Shown piece by piece: positions 28,361 through 36,487 of a stretch of DNA of 57,163 bases (position 1 is its first letter; each line of letters starts with the position of its first letter). The position numbers were made by a program, and so were the translations under genes. Source of the DNA: a bacterium (GTDB taxonomy: Bacteria; Patescibacteriota; Gracilibacteria; Peribacterales; Peribacteraceae). The notes below the pieces were generated by a model. That model did no database searches. It saw only the letters and a program-made list of their open reading frames with translations, and was not told the DNA's origin. The stretch is taken from NCBI GenBank assembly GCA_029558515.1, contig JAKQEM010000024.1:1-57163 (forward strand), written 5' to 3'.

Positions 28361-30931
28361 ATGCTGTTCAAGAACAGCCACTGGCGCTTCGCCTTTGAAC
28401 GGAATCCCGAAAGGGAGGCCAGATTGCTGTGCATGGCAAAGTCCGCCGGAAGCCCCGATCCACTGGCTCCGGATGTTAACAATGTAGGCGCAGGTTTGAA
28501 TCCGGACGGAACGCCGCAAGCAGTGGACACACCGCAGACCGACACAGCCTCTCCGGAAGCAGTGCAGGAAGGAACGCGCAATCGAATGAATGATTTGTTG
28601 GATGAAGAAGCTGGTGCGACTGAAACAGCGGAACAACGAAAGCCACTGCATACAGAAGCGGTGGAATTGGCTCGTGAAGTTAATTACATCTTCAAAGATA
28701 TTGAAGAAAATTTGCACCATAAAGATGTGCAAGCATTCATCAAGGAACAACCTCCGATCGTACAAGAAAAATACGATTCGGTACTGCGATTTATAGAAAC
28801 CGAACAGAACAAGATTGCCGGACATCTGCTCCATGCAGAAACAATTGCGGAATGGCTGGATGGCAATCTCGATAATCCGGACACATTCTTCATTACACTA
28901 CAAGACGCCTACAGAGGCGAAGAGGGAGGAGAAGAAAAAGTACGACGCATGCGAGACGTGTACGAGCAGAATGGAGCGCAAATTTCTCACTGGGACGAAT
29001 TGGAGGAAACAGAGAAGAAACGCATCATAGGCGCACTGGCACAAGCGGGAGGTATTTATCAAAAATTGGAACACATCAAAGCAGTGATGGAAATCTACAA
29101 AGAGGAGGCGGAAAGACATCGCAATGTCCTTGCGATCATCAACGGACAACACACGACACACATGGACATGCTGAAACAAGTGGAGGGTTCTCACATGAAA
29201 GGTATGGGGTTGAGAGGTATGCTCCGACGTTTCTATGGTGAGATTGGTATTGAGTTTTACTCACCATTCGAAGTGTGGGAAGCATTCAAATCCATCAAGG
29301 AAAACTATGTCAAAGCATTCAAGGATAAAGCTCAGCTCAAATCAGCCGTGTTGGCCAAGGCAATCGGAGGAGCCGTAAAATTTGGCCCCTATGGTGAAGA
29401 AGTAAACATCGCACTTGAAAGAGACGTGGAAGCAAAGCACGCAAGCGCATCCAAAGAACACCAAGAGAGCTTGGAAACCAGAAACCCTACTTGGATACAG
29501 CTATTTGAGAACGGAGGGGAGTTGGATCACCTCATCCATTTGGGTCAGCGAGACAAGGCAGTAGGTGTTTTGGAATATGCAGCAAAGCATGGTTGGCTCT
29601 ATGACATTGATGCATGTGGCACGGTAAGCCCTGCAAAAAGAACCATCATCGGAAGAACTTTGGGATCTCTCTGCCCAAGAGATTGGGATGAGTCCAGAAT
29701 TGACCGTTTCTACGATAATTTGCGTGCCACCAATATGAGCGGCATGAATTCCGAAATCGAAGACAATACGAAGAAAGTGCAAGGCATTGAAAATACTCCT
29801 TTCTTCATTCAGGAAATCGATAGTAACCTCAATGAAGGAAATCTATGGGCGGCGGTGGGTGTCGCCGCACGCGCCATTGATCGCGGATTGAAACCGGAAG
29901 TTTCTCCTTGGGTCATGGCCACAGTCATGCGACACCTTCGCGACAATCCCATCGTGCGACGTCATGCAAGCCTCACATTCTTGGATAAAATCGGCAAGCT
30001 CGCCGCATACCGCAGCGCATTTACAACCGGCCTCATCCAAAATAATCGTCCCGCCATGATGAAATGGCTCAAGAGTGGCGAATCTATTCGCAGCGCACCA
30101 GATGTGGGAGAAATTCTCTTCAAGCTGGAGCATGACATTCTCGATGCTTGCACGGATGGGACCACGATCGATACAGTTGACAAAAAAGAATTGGACCGTG
30201 CCGTTGCCTATGTGCTCTCCGCCAACCTATTTGATGAAGCTGCGGTGGAAAAACTGGGATTTAAAACTATACGACTAAAAAAGGGAAAATCAATCACGAT
30301 CTACAGCGATCGCTACACCTTCTACCGCAATAGCAACGCTGTGACTGACATTAACCCAGCGCATCCAGGCTTGGGACAAGAAGACACGGACTACGTCTTC
30401 CAAACGACGGAAAACCAGTACGGCGGCCTGCTCACCTACGATGCCATGTTGGCAGTCGATGGCCGTGGAGATTTTACGCTCAAAGACCGTGTACCAGAAT
30501 ATATAGGACAAATACTAGAACAGTACTACAAATTGACAGATGCAGGCCTAAAGAATGAAGCCGAACTTTTCCGGTGGGAAACAGGGCAAAAGCTTAACAA
30601 GATTTTGGTGAAAAACGCACTCAGCGACTCACGCACAGGCGGCACCTACTTAATTACTCTCCGCGGAAATAATCGATTCGCAGGAAAACTTTTATTGGCC
30701 ACACTGATTGACCAAGGATTCTTTAACATCAAGGATATTGCAGATACTATTTGGACGGGTCAACAGGGTAGACAGACTGCAATTAACATATTGCACCAAA
30801 TTAATCCGGATGTAGCAGACAAACTAGTGAAAGCAAAAGAACAAAAAAACAAGGCCGAGTTTGATAAAATACTCGGTGAAATTTCGATTCAAAGAAAATT
30901 CCTGGAACATAAGCCAACAGGCACTGTATAG
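28361..30931 (+). CDS. Large orphan protein, 856 residues, A/T-rich gene
   Basis: Not recognised. The N-terminus (~1-70) is polar and disordered ('SPDPLAPDVNNVGAGLNPDG'). The rest is largely helical with repeated charged segments ('EAVELAREVNYIFKDIEENL', 'KYDSVLRFIETEQNKIAGHL', 'LIHLGQRDKAVGVLEYAAKH', 'RHLRDNPIVRRHASLTFLDK'). No membrane helix, signal peptide or nucleotide loop was seen. Base composition is clearly more A/T-rich than flanking genes. Start ATG 28361 abuts the preceding stop; ATG 28433 (a GGGAGG lies 14 bases before it) is an alternative. The TPR/HEAT-like helical look suggests a scaffold, but this is only an impression. Confidence 0.7.
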   Translation: MLFKNSHWRFAFERNPEREARLLCMAKSAGSPDPLAPDVNNVGAGLNPDGTPQAVDTPQTDTASPEAVQEGTRNRMNDLLDEEAGATETAEQRKPLHTEAVELAREVNYIFKDIEENLHHKDVQAFIKEQPPIVQEKYDSVLRFIETEQNKIAGHLLHAETIAEWLDGNLDNPDTFFITLQDAYRGEEGGEEKVRRMRDVYEQNGAQISHWDELEETEKKRIIGALAQAGGIYQKLEHIKAVMEIYKEEAERHRNVLAIINGQHTTHMDMLKQVEGSHMKGMGLRGMLRRFYGEIGIEFYSPFEVWEAFKSIKENYVKAFKDKAQLKSAVLAKAIGGAVKFGPYGEEVNIALERDVEAKHASASKEHQESLETRNPTWIQLFENGGELDHLIHLGQRDKAVGVLEYAAKHGWLYDIDACGTVSPAKRTIIGRTLGSLCPRDWDESRIDRFYDNLRATNMSGMNSEIEDNTKKVQGIENTPFFIQEIDSNLNEGNLWAAVGVAARAIDRGLKPEVSPWVMATVMRHLRDNPIVRRHASLTFLDKIGKLAAYRSAFTTGLIQNNRPAMMKWLKSGESIRSAPDVGEILFKLEHDILDACTDGTTIDTVDKKELDRAVAYVLSANLFDEAAVEKLGFKTIRLKKGKSITIYSDRYTFYRNSNAVTDINPAHPGLGQEDTDYVFQTTENQYGGLLTYDAMLAVDGRGDFTLKDRVPEYIGQILEQYYKLTDAGLKNEAELFRWETGQKLNKILVKNALSDSRTGGTYLITLRGNNRFAGKLLLATLIDQGFFNIKDIADTIWTGQQGRQTAINILHQINPDVADKLVKAKEQKNKAEFDKILGEISIQRKFLEHKPTGTV

Positions 30932-30972
30932 GGGGAATATCCGCACCCCTCGCTGCCTGACCCCCTCTGCTC

Positions 30973-30978
30973 TACACT
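30973..30978 (+). promoter_or_regulatory. -10-like hexamer of dut
   Basis: TACACT ends 6 bases before the dut ATG, consistent with a leaderless transcript. Confidence 0.45.
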
Positions 30979-30984
30979 GCATAC

Positions 30985-31413
30985 ATGCAGGTACGCATCC
31001 GGCGCATCGATGCCTCCCTTCCCCTTCCCCGCTATGAATCACATGGCGCGGTGGGATTTGATCTGATCACACGAGTGACGACGACGATCGAACCGGGAGC
31101 CATTGCGCTCATTCCGGGCAACGTCATCGTGGCGGTGCCGGAAGGATACGCACTCTTGATCGTCCCGCGCTCTTCTCTGCCACGAAAGAAAGGACTTATC
31201 TGCCCGCATTCCGTCGGCGTCATCGACTGCGACTACCACGGTCACGACGACGAAATTCTCGTGCAGGTGCAAAACGTCACCGATGCGGCGGTCACCGTGG
31301 AACGCGGCGAACGCGTCGCACAGGGACTGTTTGTGAAGGTGGAACGCGCGCAGTGGGAGGAAGTCGACAACCACGGAAAAGAGTCCAGGGGGGGATTTGG
31401 ATCGACGGGGTAG
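30985..31413 (+). CDS. dut: dUTP diphosphatase
   Basis: Trimeric dUTPase converting dUTP to dUMP and pyrophosphate. All five motifs are present: 'HGAVGFDLIT' (1), 'VPRSSLPRKKG' (2), 'VGVIDCDYHGHDDEI' (3, with the catalytic Asp), 'GERVAQGLFV' (4), and 'RGGFGSTG' (5, C-terminal). Length 142 is standard. Position 3 motif has YHG where Y-R-G is usual, a conservative change. The gene ends in a heptad-repeat tract convergent with ftsZ. Confidence 0.95.
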   Translation: MQVRIRRIDASLPLPRYESHGAVGFDLITRVTTTIEPGAIALIPGNVIVAVPEGYALLIVPRSSLPRKKGLICPHSVGVIDCDYHGHDDEILVQVQNVTDAAVTVERGERVAQGLFVKVERAQWEEVDNHGKESRGGFGSTG

Positions 31414-31525
31414 GGATTGGGGATTGGTGTATTGGAGATTTGGAAACAATGGAAGTGTCTTTCATCAAAAGACGCAGCCGAAGCCGCGTCCTAATCCCAA
31501 ATTCCAAATTCCAAATCCCCAACCC
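31408..31525. repeat. Heptad-repeat array between convergent dut and ftsZ
   Basis: ATTGGGG-ATTGGTG-TATTGGAG-ATTTGG words are mirrored 60 bases later by ATTCCAA-ATTCCAA-ATCCCCA-ACCCCTA. The halves are complementary (GGGGATTGG against CCAAATCCCC) and could form a long imperfect hairpin serving both convergent genes as a terminator. Confidence 0.65.
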
Positions 31526-32803
31526 CTACTTACTCAGCGGCTTTCTCATGAACGCGGGCACTTCCAATTCTTCATCATCGATTCTGGCAGCGGGTTGATT
31601 GGCCGGCAGCGGAGCCGGACGCTCCGTCTCCTCACGCAGGGACTTTCCGTCACGTGGGCTGCGCAGCTGCTGCTCGCCGGATGATTTGGTGAGATAACGC
31701 TGCGCGGGCGTCTGGAAGGCGGGCACCTGCGCGCCGTCGACGAGATCAAATCCCGTGGCGATCACCGTGCACTTCACCTGTCCGGTGTAGTTCTCATCGA
31801 TGACGGAACCAAAGATGATGTTGGCTTCGGGAGCCGCCGTTTCCGTGATGATGCGCGCGGCTTCGTCCACCTCGAACATGCTGAGATCGTTGCCACCGGT
31901 GATATTGAAGAGAATGCCGCGAGCGCCGTTGATGGAAAGCTCGAGCAAAGGACTGTCGATGGCAGCCCGAGCCGCTTCCGCCGCACGGCTGTCGCCCGTG
32001 CCGTAGCCGATGCCCATGAGCGCGGTGCCGGCGTCCTGCATGATGGTCTTCACGTCTGCGAAGTCCACGTTGATGAGTCCGTGCTGCGTGATCATGCTCG
32101 TGATGCCCTCGATGGCGTGCTGCATGACTTCATCCACGACCTCGAACGCTTCGGTGAGAGGCGTGGTTTTGTCGATGAGGGAAAGAATTTTGTCGTTTGG
32201 AATCGTGATCAACGTATCGACTTTTCCCTTGAGCTGCTCCAGCGCATCCTCCGCGTTCTTCTTGCGCTTCAGCCCCTCGAAGCTGAACGGCTTGGTGACG
32301 ACCGCGACCGTGAGAATGCCCATGCTGCGGGCCATCTCCGCCATGGGGACGATGCTGCCGTTGCCGGTGCCGCCGCCCAGTCCCGCCGTGATGAAGAGCA
32401 TGTCCGTCCCCTCCAGAGCCGCTTTGATTTCTTCCGTGCTCTCTTCCGCCGCGCGCTTGCCGATCTCCGGATTGGCTCCCGCACCCAGTCCGCGCGTCGT
32501 GCCGCGACCGATCGTAATCTTCTTGGGAGTAGGATTGTGATAGAGAGCCTGCACATCGGTATTCACCGCGATGAAATCGACACCCTGGACTTTGGCATTC
32601 ACCATGCGCGCCACCGTATTGCCGCCGCCACCGCCCGTCCCAAGCACACGAATCACCGCGCCGGGTATGGCATCCGGGCGCACTTCTCTGGGGGAGGTAC
32701 CGTCATCACCGATGCCGCTGCCGGAGCCGCCGGCGGGAGGACGCTGGCCGCCGGCTTTCTGCTGGCCGGAGCCGGAGAAGAGGGAGCGAAACGTGTCAGA
32801 CAT
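31526..32803 (-). CDS. ftsZ: Cell division protein FtsZ
   Basis: Tubulin-like GTPase forming the Z-ring. Seen are 'RVLGTGGGGGNTVARMV' (residues ~52-68), 'NTDVQAL', the GTP signature 'GLGGGTGNGSIVPMAEMAR', 'LITIPNDKIL', and the T7 catalytic loop 'LINVDFADVKTIMQDAGTAL'. The C-terminal peptide 'LEVPAFMRKP' would bind FtsA. The signature normally reads GGGTGTG; here the second Thr is Asn (codon AAC verified on the minus strand). A Gly/Pro-rich N-terminal tail of ~45 residues precedes the core. It follows ftsA by 65 bp. Confidence 0.96.
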   Translation of the reverse strand: MSDTFRSLFSGSGQQKAGGQRPPAGGSGSGIGDDGTSPREVRPDAIPGAVIRVLGTGGGGGNTVARMVNAKVQGVDFIAVNTDVQALYHNPTPKKITIGRGTTRGLGAGANPEIGKRAAEESTEEIKAALEGTDMLFITAGLGGGTGNGSIVPMAEMARSMGILTVAVVTKPFSFEGLKRKKNAEDALEQLKGKVDTLITIPNDKILSLIDKTTPLTEAFEVVDEVMQHAIEGITSMITQHGLINVDFADVKTIMQDAGTALMGIGYGTGDSRAAEAARAAIDSPLLELSINGARGILFNITGGNDLSMFEVDEAARIITETAAPEANIIFGSVIDENYTGQVKCTVIATGFDLVDGAQVPAFQTPAQRYLTKSSGEQQLRSPRDGKSLREETERPAPLPANQPAARIDDEELEVPAFMRKPLSK

Positions 32804-32831
32804 GGGAGAGAAGGAAGGAGAAGTGAGAAAA

Positions 32832-32858
32832 GGCAGAAAGGGCAGAAAGGGCAGAAAG
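32832..32858. repeat. Three 9-bp tandem repeats between ftsA and ftsZ
   Basis: GGCAGAAAG occurs three times in a row in a purine-rich tract 10 bases after the ftsA stop, ahead of ftsZ. A related 9-base periodic tract on the opposite strand lies inside a glycosyltransferase gene at ~42684-42748. Confidence 0.7.
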
Positions 32859-32868
32859 GAAGAATGAT

Positions 32869-34101
32869 CTAGGGGAGGAGACTCTTGAACCACGAACCGA
32901 CCTGTTGCACGGTGCGCTTCATCTGGAAGGAGCTCATCGGGGAGTACTGGCTGCCCTCCCGAAGCCCCCACACCAGCGTCCCGAGAGCGGTGGCGTACGC
33001 CGGATCATCGACCTTCTCGATGACACCCCCGACTTCGACGGGGAAACCCATCTGCACGGGAAGTCCCAGCACATCGCGCGCGAGTTCCAGCACACCGGGA
33101 GCTTTCACCGCCGCGCCCGTGAGCACTGCGCCGGCCGGGAGCATGCCGCTGCGTCCAAGGCGCGTCAGTTCGGCCTTCACCATGGAGAAAATTTCGTAGT
33201 AGCGCGCCTGCATGATTTCGGCCATGTAACGCTTGCTGACAGTCTGCGTATCGATGCGGCTGATCTGCGAGAGATCGATGGTTTCGCGCTCGTTGATCTC
33301 CTGCGGCAGTACGGAGCCAAACTCGATTTTGATACGTTCGGCCGTATCCACCGATGTCCTGAGTCCGATGGCGATGTCGTTGGTCACACTCTCCCCCGCA
33401 ATCGGCAGACCGATGGAGTGCAGAATGGTCCCCTCCTCAAAGACGGCGACACTGGTGCAGCCGGCCCCGATGTCGATAACGACGACTCCCAGCTCCTTCT
33501 GTCTCTTGGAGAGCGTGGACTCCGCCGCGGCGATGGTGGACGGAACGATGGCATCGATATCGACACCCGCTTGAGAGATGCACTTCTCGACGTTCTTCAC
33601 ATGCTGGACATGCCCCGTGATGATGTGCGCTTCCACCTCCAACCGAATGCCAGTCATACCGTTGGGGTTCTTGATGCCCCGTTGCTCATCGACGGCGTAG
33701 GCTTTGGGTTCGATGTGAAGGATGCGGCGGTTGGGAGGAATGCTCACGGCCTGCGCCGCTTCCAGAACGCGGGCGACGTCATCCACGGAGATTTCCGAAC
33801 CCGAGATGGCGATGACGCCGCGGCTGTCAAACGATTCGATGTGCGATCCGCTCATACCGACGAAGACGTGGTTGATGGGCACACCGGCCATGCGCTCGGC
33901 GTCCTCCAGGGAAGAAATGATGTTGTGAATGAGTTCCTCCACATCGATCACCTGTCCCTTGCGAATACCCAGTGACGGCGAAATGCCGACACCGATGACA
34001 TTGGGAATGGCATGCTCCTGCGCGCCGCCCGTGACGGCAACGACGGTGCGGATCTTGGAACTACCGATATCCAAGCTGGCCAGTACGCGTTCTTTGGGCA
34101 T
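32869..34101 (-). CDS. ftsA: Cell division protein FtsA
   Basis: Actin-like protein tethering FtsZ to the membrane. 410 residues from ATG 34101. Phosphate-1 motif is 'LASLDIGSSKIRTVVAV', followed by the SHS2/1C-domain 'VFVGMSGSHIESFDSRGVIA'. Phosphate-2 is 'VVVIDIGAGCTSVAVFEEG' and the adenosine motif 'AVLTGAAVKAPGVLELA'. The C-terminal amphipathic helix 'VQQVGSWFKSLLP' is the expected membrane-targeting sequence. It is upstream of ftsZ on the same strand. A minus-strand TACACT about 50 bases upstream of the ATG is a possible -10. Confidence 0.95.
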   Translation of the reverse strand: MPKERVLASLDIGSSKIRTVVAVTGGAQEHAIPNVIGVGISPSLGIRKGQVIDVEELIHNIISSLEDAERMAGVPINHVFVGMSGSHIESFDSRGVIAISGSEISVDDVARVLEAAQAVSIPPNRRILHIEPKAYAVDEQRGIKNPNGMTGIRLEVEAHIITGHVQHVKNVEKCISQAGVDIDAIVPSTIAAAESTLSKRQKELGVVVIDIGAGCTSVAVFEEGTILHSIGLPIAGESVTNDIAIGLRTSVDTAERIKIEFGSVLPQEINERETIDLSQISRIDTQTVSKRYMAEIMQARYYEIFSMVKAELTRLGRSGMLPAGAVLTGAAVKAPGVLELARDVLGLPVQMGFPVEVGGVIEKVDDPAYATALGTLVWGLREGSQYSPMSSFQMKRTVQQVGSWFKSLLP

Positions 34102-34194
34102 GGGAGGGAAGGGGGGAAATACGCTCTCGAAAGCTCGTGCTCCGGATTGGTGACCAGTGTAGAGATCAGGCGGGGAATCGTGCAAGAGCCATGC

Positions 34195-34211
34195 GTATAC
34201 CTTTGGTATAC
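34195..34211. promoter_or_regulatory. Palindrome upstream of ftsA
   Basis: GTATACC-TTT-GGTATAC, perfect 7-bp arms, about 95 bases before the ftsA start. It could be an operator, or supply TATACC-type -10 elements on the minus strand. The remainder of the 34212-34381 gap is A-rich and shows no gene. Confidence 0.35.
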
Positions 34212-34381
34212 ACGCCCGGTATATGCGAACACAAATAGTACGCAGATGTATCCGCTTCAGAAAAACAGAAACCAAGAAATGTATTCTCTCAAATTGTCCC
34301 AAAACAAAAATGGATACTAAATGTGATCGTCATGACAAGATGGAAGAAGCATGGACGCACGCAGGTCCCCTGCTGCAATTC

Positions 34382-35344
34382 TCAAAAAAGACTTTGCTGA
34401 GTATCCGGTGGTACGGACGCCGTGACGGGTGCGAACACATCGGCGACGCGCAGGAAGGTGCGGCTTGCAAACGGCGTCCGAAGGAAATCGGTGAATCGCC
34501 TGCTAAGTAGGCTGAATTCCAGTTCGCGGAAGATGGCGAGAATGGCATCGGCGGGAAGATCGGCAAGGCGCGTACCCGAAAGCGGCACCGAAAGCGGCAC
34601 ATCGCAAATGAGGAGCGCCATGTGCCGGCAGAAGAACGCCTGCTCCCGATCGGCTTCCAATTTTGCACGCACGGCGGGACGGATCTCCCCCAGATGATCG
34701 TAGAGGTTCTCCAGGGTGTCGTACGTTTGCAGAAGTTGCGCCGCAGTCTTCGGTCCGATTCCCTTCACACCCGGCAGATTATCGGACGGGTCTCCCGTCA
34801 GTCCTTTGTACGCGGGTACCTGGTCGGGACGGATCCCGTACTTCGCGATGATCTCCGCCGGACCCAGATATTCCGCCTGAGCGTAGCCGCTGTGGGGAAT
34901 CGCGATGCGCACGCGGTCGGTGGCCAGCTGAAACGCATCCCGATCCCCCGTCACGATGGTCACGCGCATGCCGGCCTTCTCCGCTTGGAGAGCGTAGGTA
35001 CACAGCAGGTCGTCGGCTTCGAACCCCGGGTGACTCTCCATCGACAGACCGAACGTTTCGACGAGCCGGATGATCCGGGGAATTTGCGCGATGAAGTCAT
35101 CGGGGGTCTCCGCGCGTCCTTCCTTATATGTCTCATTTTCCTGATGCCGGAACGTGTCGCTCCCCGCATCGAAACAAACGACCATATGCGTCGGTTCCTC
35201 CGCCCGCAGGATGGAGAGCAACATGGACGCCATACCGAAAACGGCGTTCACCTGTTCACCGCTCTTGGTGGAGAGCGTCCGGGGAATCGCCCAGTACGCC
35301 CGATACATCAGGTGATGGCCGTCGATGACGACAAGGTGATCCAT
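34382..35344 (-). CDS. Free-standing 5'-3' exonuclease (PolA N-terminal-like)
   Basis: FEN-like nuclease for Okazaki-fragment primer removal. 320 residues corresponding to the 5' nuclease domain of DNA polymerase I only. Motifs: 'LVVIDGHHLMYRAYWAIPRT' (residues ~4-23), 'VVCFDAGSDTFRHQ', 'GFEADDLLCTYA' (metal-binding acids), 'VTIVTGDRDAFQLA', and the helix-hairpin-helix 'DNLPGVKGIGPKTAAQLL'. No polymerase domain follows, so it is a split PolA or an ExoIX-like paralogue; the polymerase could be elsewhere. Minus-strand TAGGAT lies 6 bases before the ATG. Confidence 0.9.
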   Translation of the reverse strand: MDHLVVIDGHHLMYRAYWAIPRTLSTKSGEQVNAVFGMASMLLSILRAEEPTHMVVCFDAGSDTFRHQENETYKEGRAETPDDFIAQIPRIIRLVETFGLSMESHPGFEADDLLCTYALQAEKAGMRVTIVTGDRDAFQLATDRVRIAIPHSGYAQAEYLGPAEIIAKYGIRPDQVPAYKGLTGDPSDNLPGVKGIGPKTAAQLLQTYDTLENLYDHLGEIRPAVRAKLEADREQAFFCRHMALLICDVPLSVPLSGTRLADLPADAILAIFRELEFSLLSRRFTDFLRTPFASRTFLRVADVFAPVTASVPPDTQQSLF

Positions 35345-35350
35345 GCGCCC

Positions 35351-35356
35351 ATCCTA
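35351..35356 (-). promoter_or_regulatory. -10-like hexamer of the 5'-3' exonuclease
   Basis: Minus-strand TAGGAT ends 6 bases before the ATG at 35344. Confidence 0.45.
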
Positions 35357-35416
35357 CCTTTTGCATGCTTTGATAAAAAATAAGCGACTTTGACAAAATA
35401 CGCATGAGGATGCAAC

Positions 35417-35674
35417 ATGCTCGACATGAGTAACAACGTATTTAGTATGGTGAGAGAAAACATCGGGGAAACGGTCAAAATCGAAACAAACCCTCGAAAG
35501 ATACCGGGCTATCTTGCATTAGTGACAGCATTAGCCATCTATCTATCATGCAATGGAGAAAATCCAACACCGGAGCAGAATAGTGAATCTAAGAATTACC
35601 CAAGCGCTGTAAAAGCCCCCTTCGATCCAACACAAGCCACTGCTGAATCTAATATTTCTGAAGCTGAACAATAA
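35417..35674 (+). CDS. Small candidate lipoprotein or anchored protein, 85 residues
   Basis: Residues ~28-45 form a hydrophobic helix 'IPGYLALVTALAIYLSCNGE'. A Cys right after it (YLSC) resembles a lipobox, though position -3 is Tyr where Leu/Val is usual. The C-terminal 40 residues are polar and disordered ('PTPEQNSESKNYPSAVK'). The charged region before the helix is about 27 residues, long for a signal peptide. If lipidated, the canonical Lgt at 39842-40621 would process it. Function unknown; A/T-rich. Confidence 0.45.
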   Translation: MLDMSNNVFSMVRENIGETVKIETNPRKIPGYLALVTALAIYLSCNGENPTPEQNSESKNYPSAVKAPFDPTQATAESNISEAEQ

Positions 35675-35746
35675 GCATCTATCCATACACTGCAAACCTC
35701 TGCCAAATGCAAGGCATCGCGTCTTCCCCGAAAGCGAGTTTTGGGC

Positions 35747-35752
35747 TATACT
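35747..35752 (+). promoter_or_regulatory. -10 of the glycogen-synthase-like gene
   Basis: TATACT, 23 bases before the ATG at 35776. The leader would be ~16 bases and shows no Shine-Dalgarno. Confidence 0.4.
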
Positions 35753-35775
35753 GTAACGATACCTGCACCCACACC

Positions 35776-36384
35776 ATGACCCCCTACCCCTCCGCTGCAG
35801 CGACGACCAAATCGGGCAGCGAACTGCTGCACATTCTCGAACAGAAAGCGCCCGCCAAACGTGCGCTCCAGGAGGAACTCGGCTGGCCGACGGAACCGCG
35901 TCGCGCACTCCTCTGCTTTCCGACAGGCGTGAGTGACGGCCTCGGCGGCGCACTCCTGAAAGAACTGTTGCCGGGGCTCCTGCAGATACCGGTGCAGATC
36001 GTGATCCTGGGAAAAGGCCCTGCGTCCTACGGCGCATACTTGACGGAAATCGCAGCGAAGCACAACCATCGCCTGGCGATTCTCCCGCACGACGACACGT
36101 CCCTGGAGCGCATGCTCCTGGCCTCGGACCTGTCCCTCTTCCTCGTCGATCCCTCCGCGCTTCCCGAACTTTCCCGCTGCCTGCGATCCGGCGCAGTGCC
36201 CGTCGCCCCCGCGATGCCACTGCTGAAGAACTACGATCCCAATCAGGAGAACGGCAATGCCTTCCTGTACGAAGCACAGACACACTGGCAAGCCTTCGCC
36301 GCGGTCGTGCGCGCACTGGAAACCTACCGGTTCCCGTATGACTGGAAGACGATCCAGAAGGAAGGGATGGCACATGCATCCTGA
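35776..36384 (+). CDS. C-terminal half of a glycogen/starch synthase-like GT-B protein
   Basis: 202 residues that align by eye with the nucleotide-sugar-binding half of GT5 synthases. 'ALLCFPTGVSDGLGGALLKE' sits where 'GRLxxQKGxDLL' occurs, followed by 'IPVQIVILGKGPASYGAYLT', 'MLLASDLSLFLVDPSALPEL', 'SGAVPVAP', and 'NGNAFLYEAQTHWQAFAAV'. The N-terminal acceptor half and the KxGGL motif are absent, and the family's ExxG acid near 'PSxxEPCG' is 'PSALPEL'. It is probably not a working synthase: a sugar-binding adaptor or a decayed gene with an intact frame. A heptad-repeat tract follows. Confidence 0.55.
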   Translation: MTPYPSAAATTKSGSELLHILEQKAPAKRALQEELGWPTEPRRALLCFPTGVSDGLGGALLKELLPGLLQIPVQIVILGKGPASYGAYLTEIAAKHNHRLAILPHDDTSLERMLLASDLSLFLVDPSALPELSRCLRSGAVPVAPAMPLLKNYDPNQENGNAFLYEAQTHWQAFAAVVRALETYRFPYDWKTIQKEGMAHAS

Positions 36385-36470
36385 ATTTAGAATCATGAAT
36401 GTTGAATGTTGGGTTTTGCTGAGCGGGATCCCAAAATTCTAAATTCATATCCCACAATTCAACATACGTA
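36383..36470. repeat. Heptad-repeat array, hairpin-like
   Basis: AATCATG-AATGTTG-AATGTTG is followed by AAATTCT-AAATTCA-TATCCCA-CAATTCA-ACATACG. GAATTTAGAAT and ATTCTAAATTC are complementary arms, as are TTGAATGTTG and CAATTCAACA. It lies between the GT-like gene and the riboflavin kinase promoter. Confidence 0.65.
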
Positions 36471-36475
36471 AGTGG

Positions 36476-36481
36476 TATACT
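36476..36481 (+). promoter_or_regulatory. -10 of the riboflavin kinase-murE operon
   Basis: TATACT ends 6 bases before the ATG at 36488, immediately after the heptad tract. Leaderless arrangement. Confidence 0.5.
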
Positions 36482-36487
36482 GATCGC

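Noticed and set aside
35345-35416. A further small gene or RNA in the gap between the exonuclease and the lipoprotein candidate
   Set aside because: It holds only the exonuclease promoter and A/T-rich spacer; no frame or structure could be supported.
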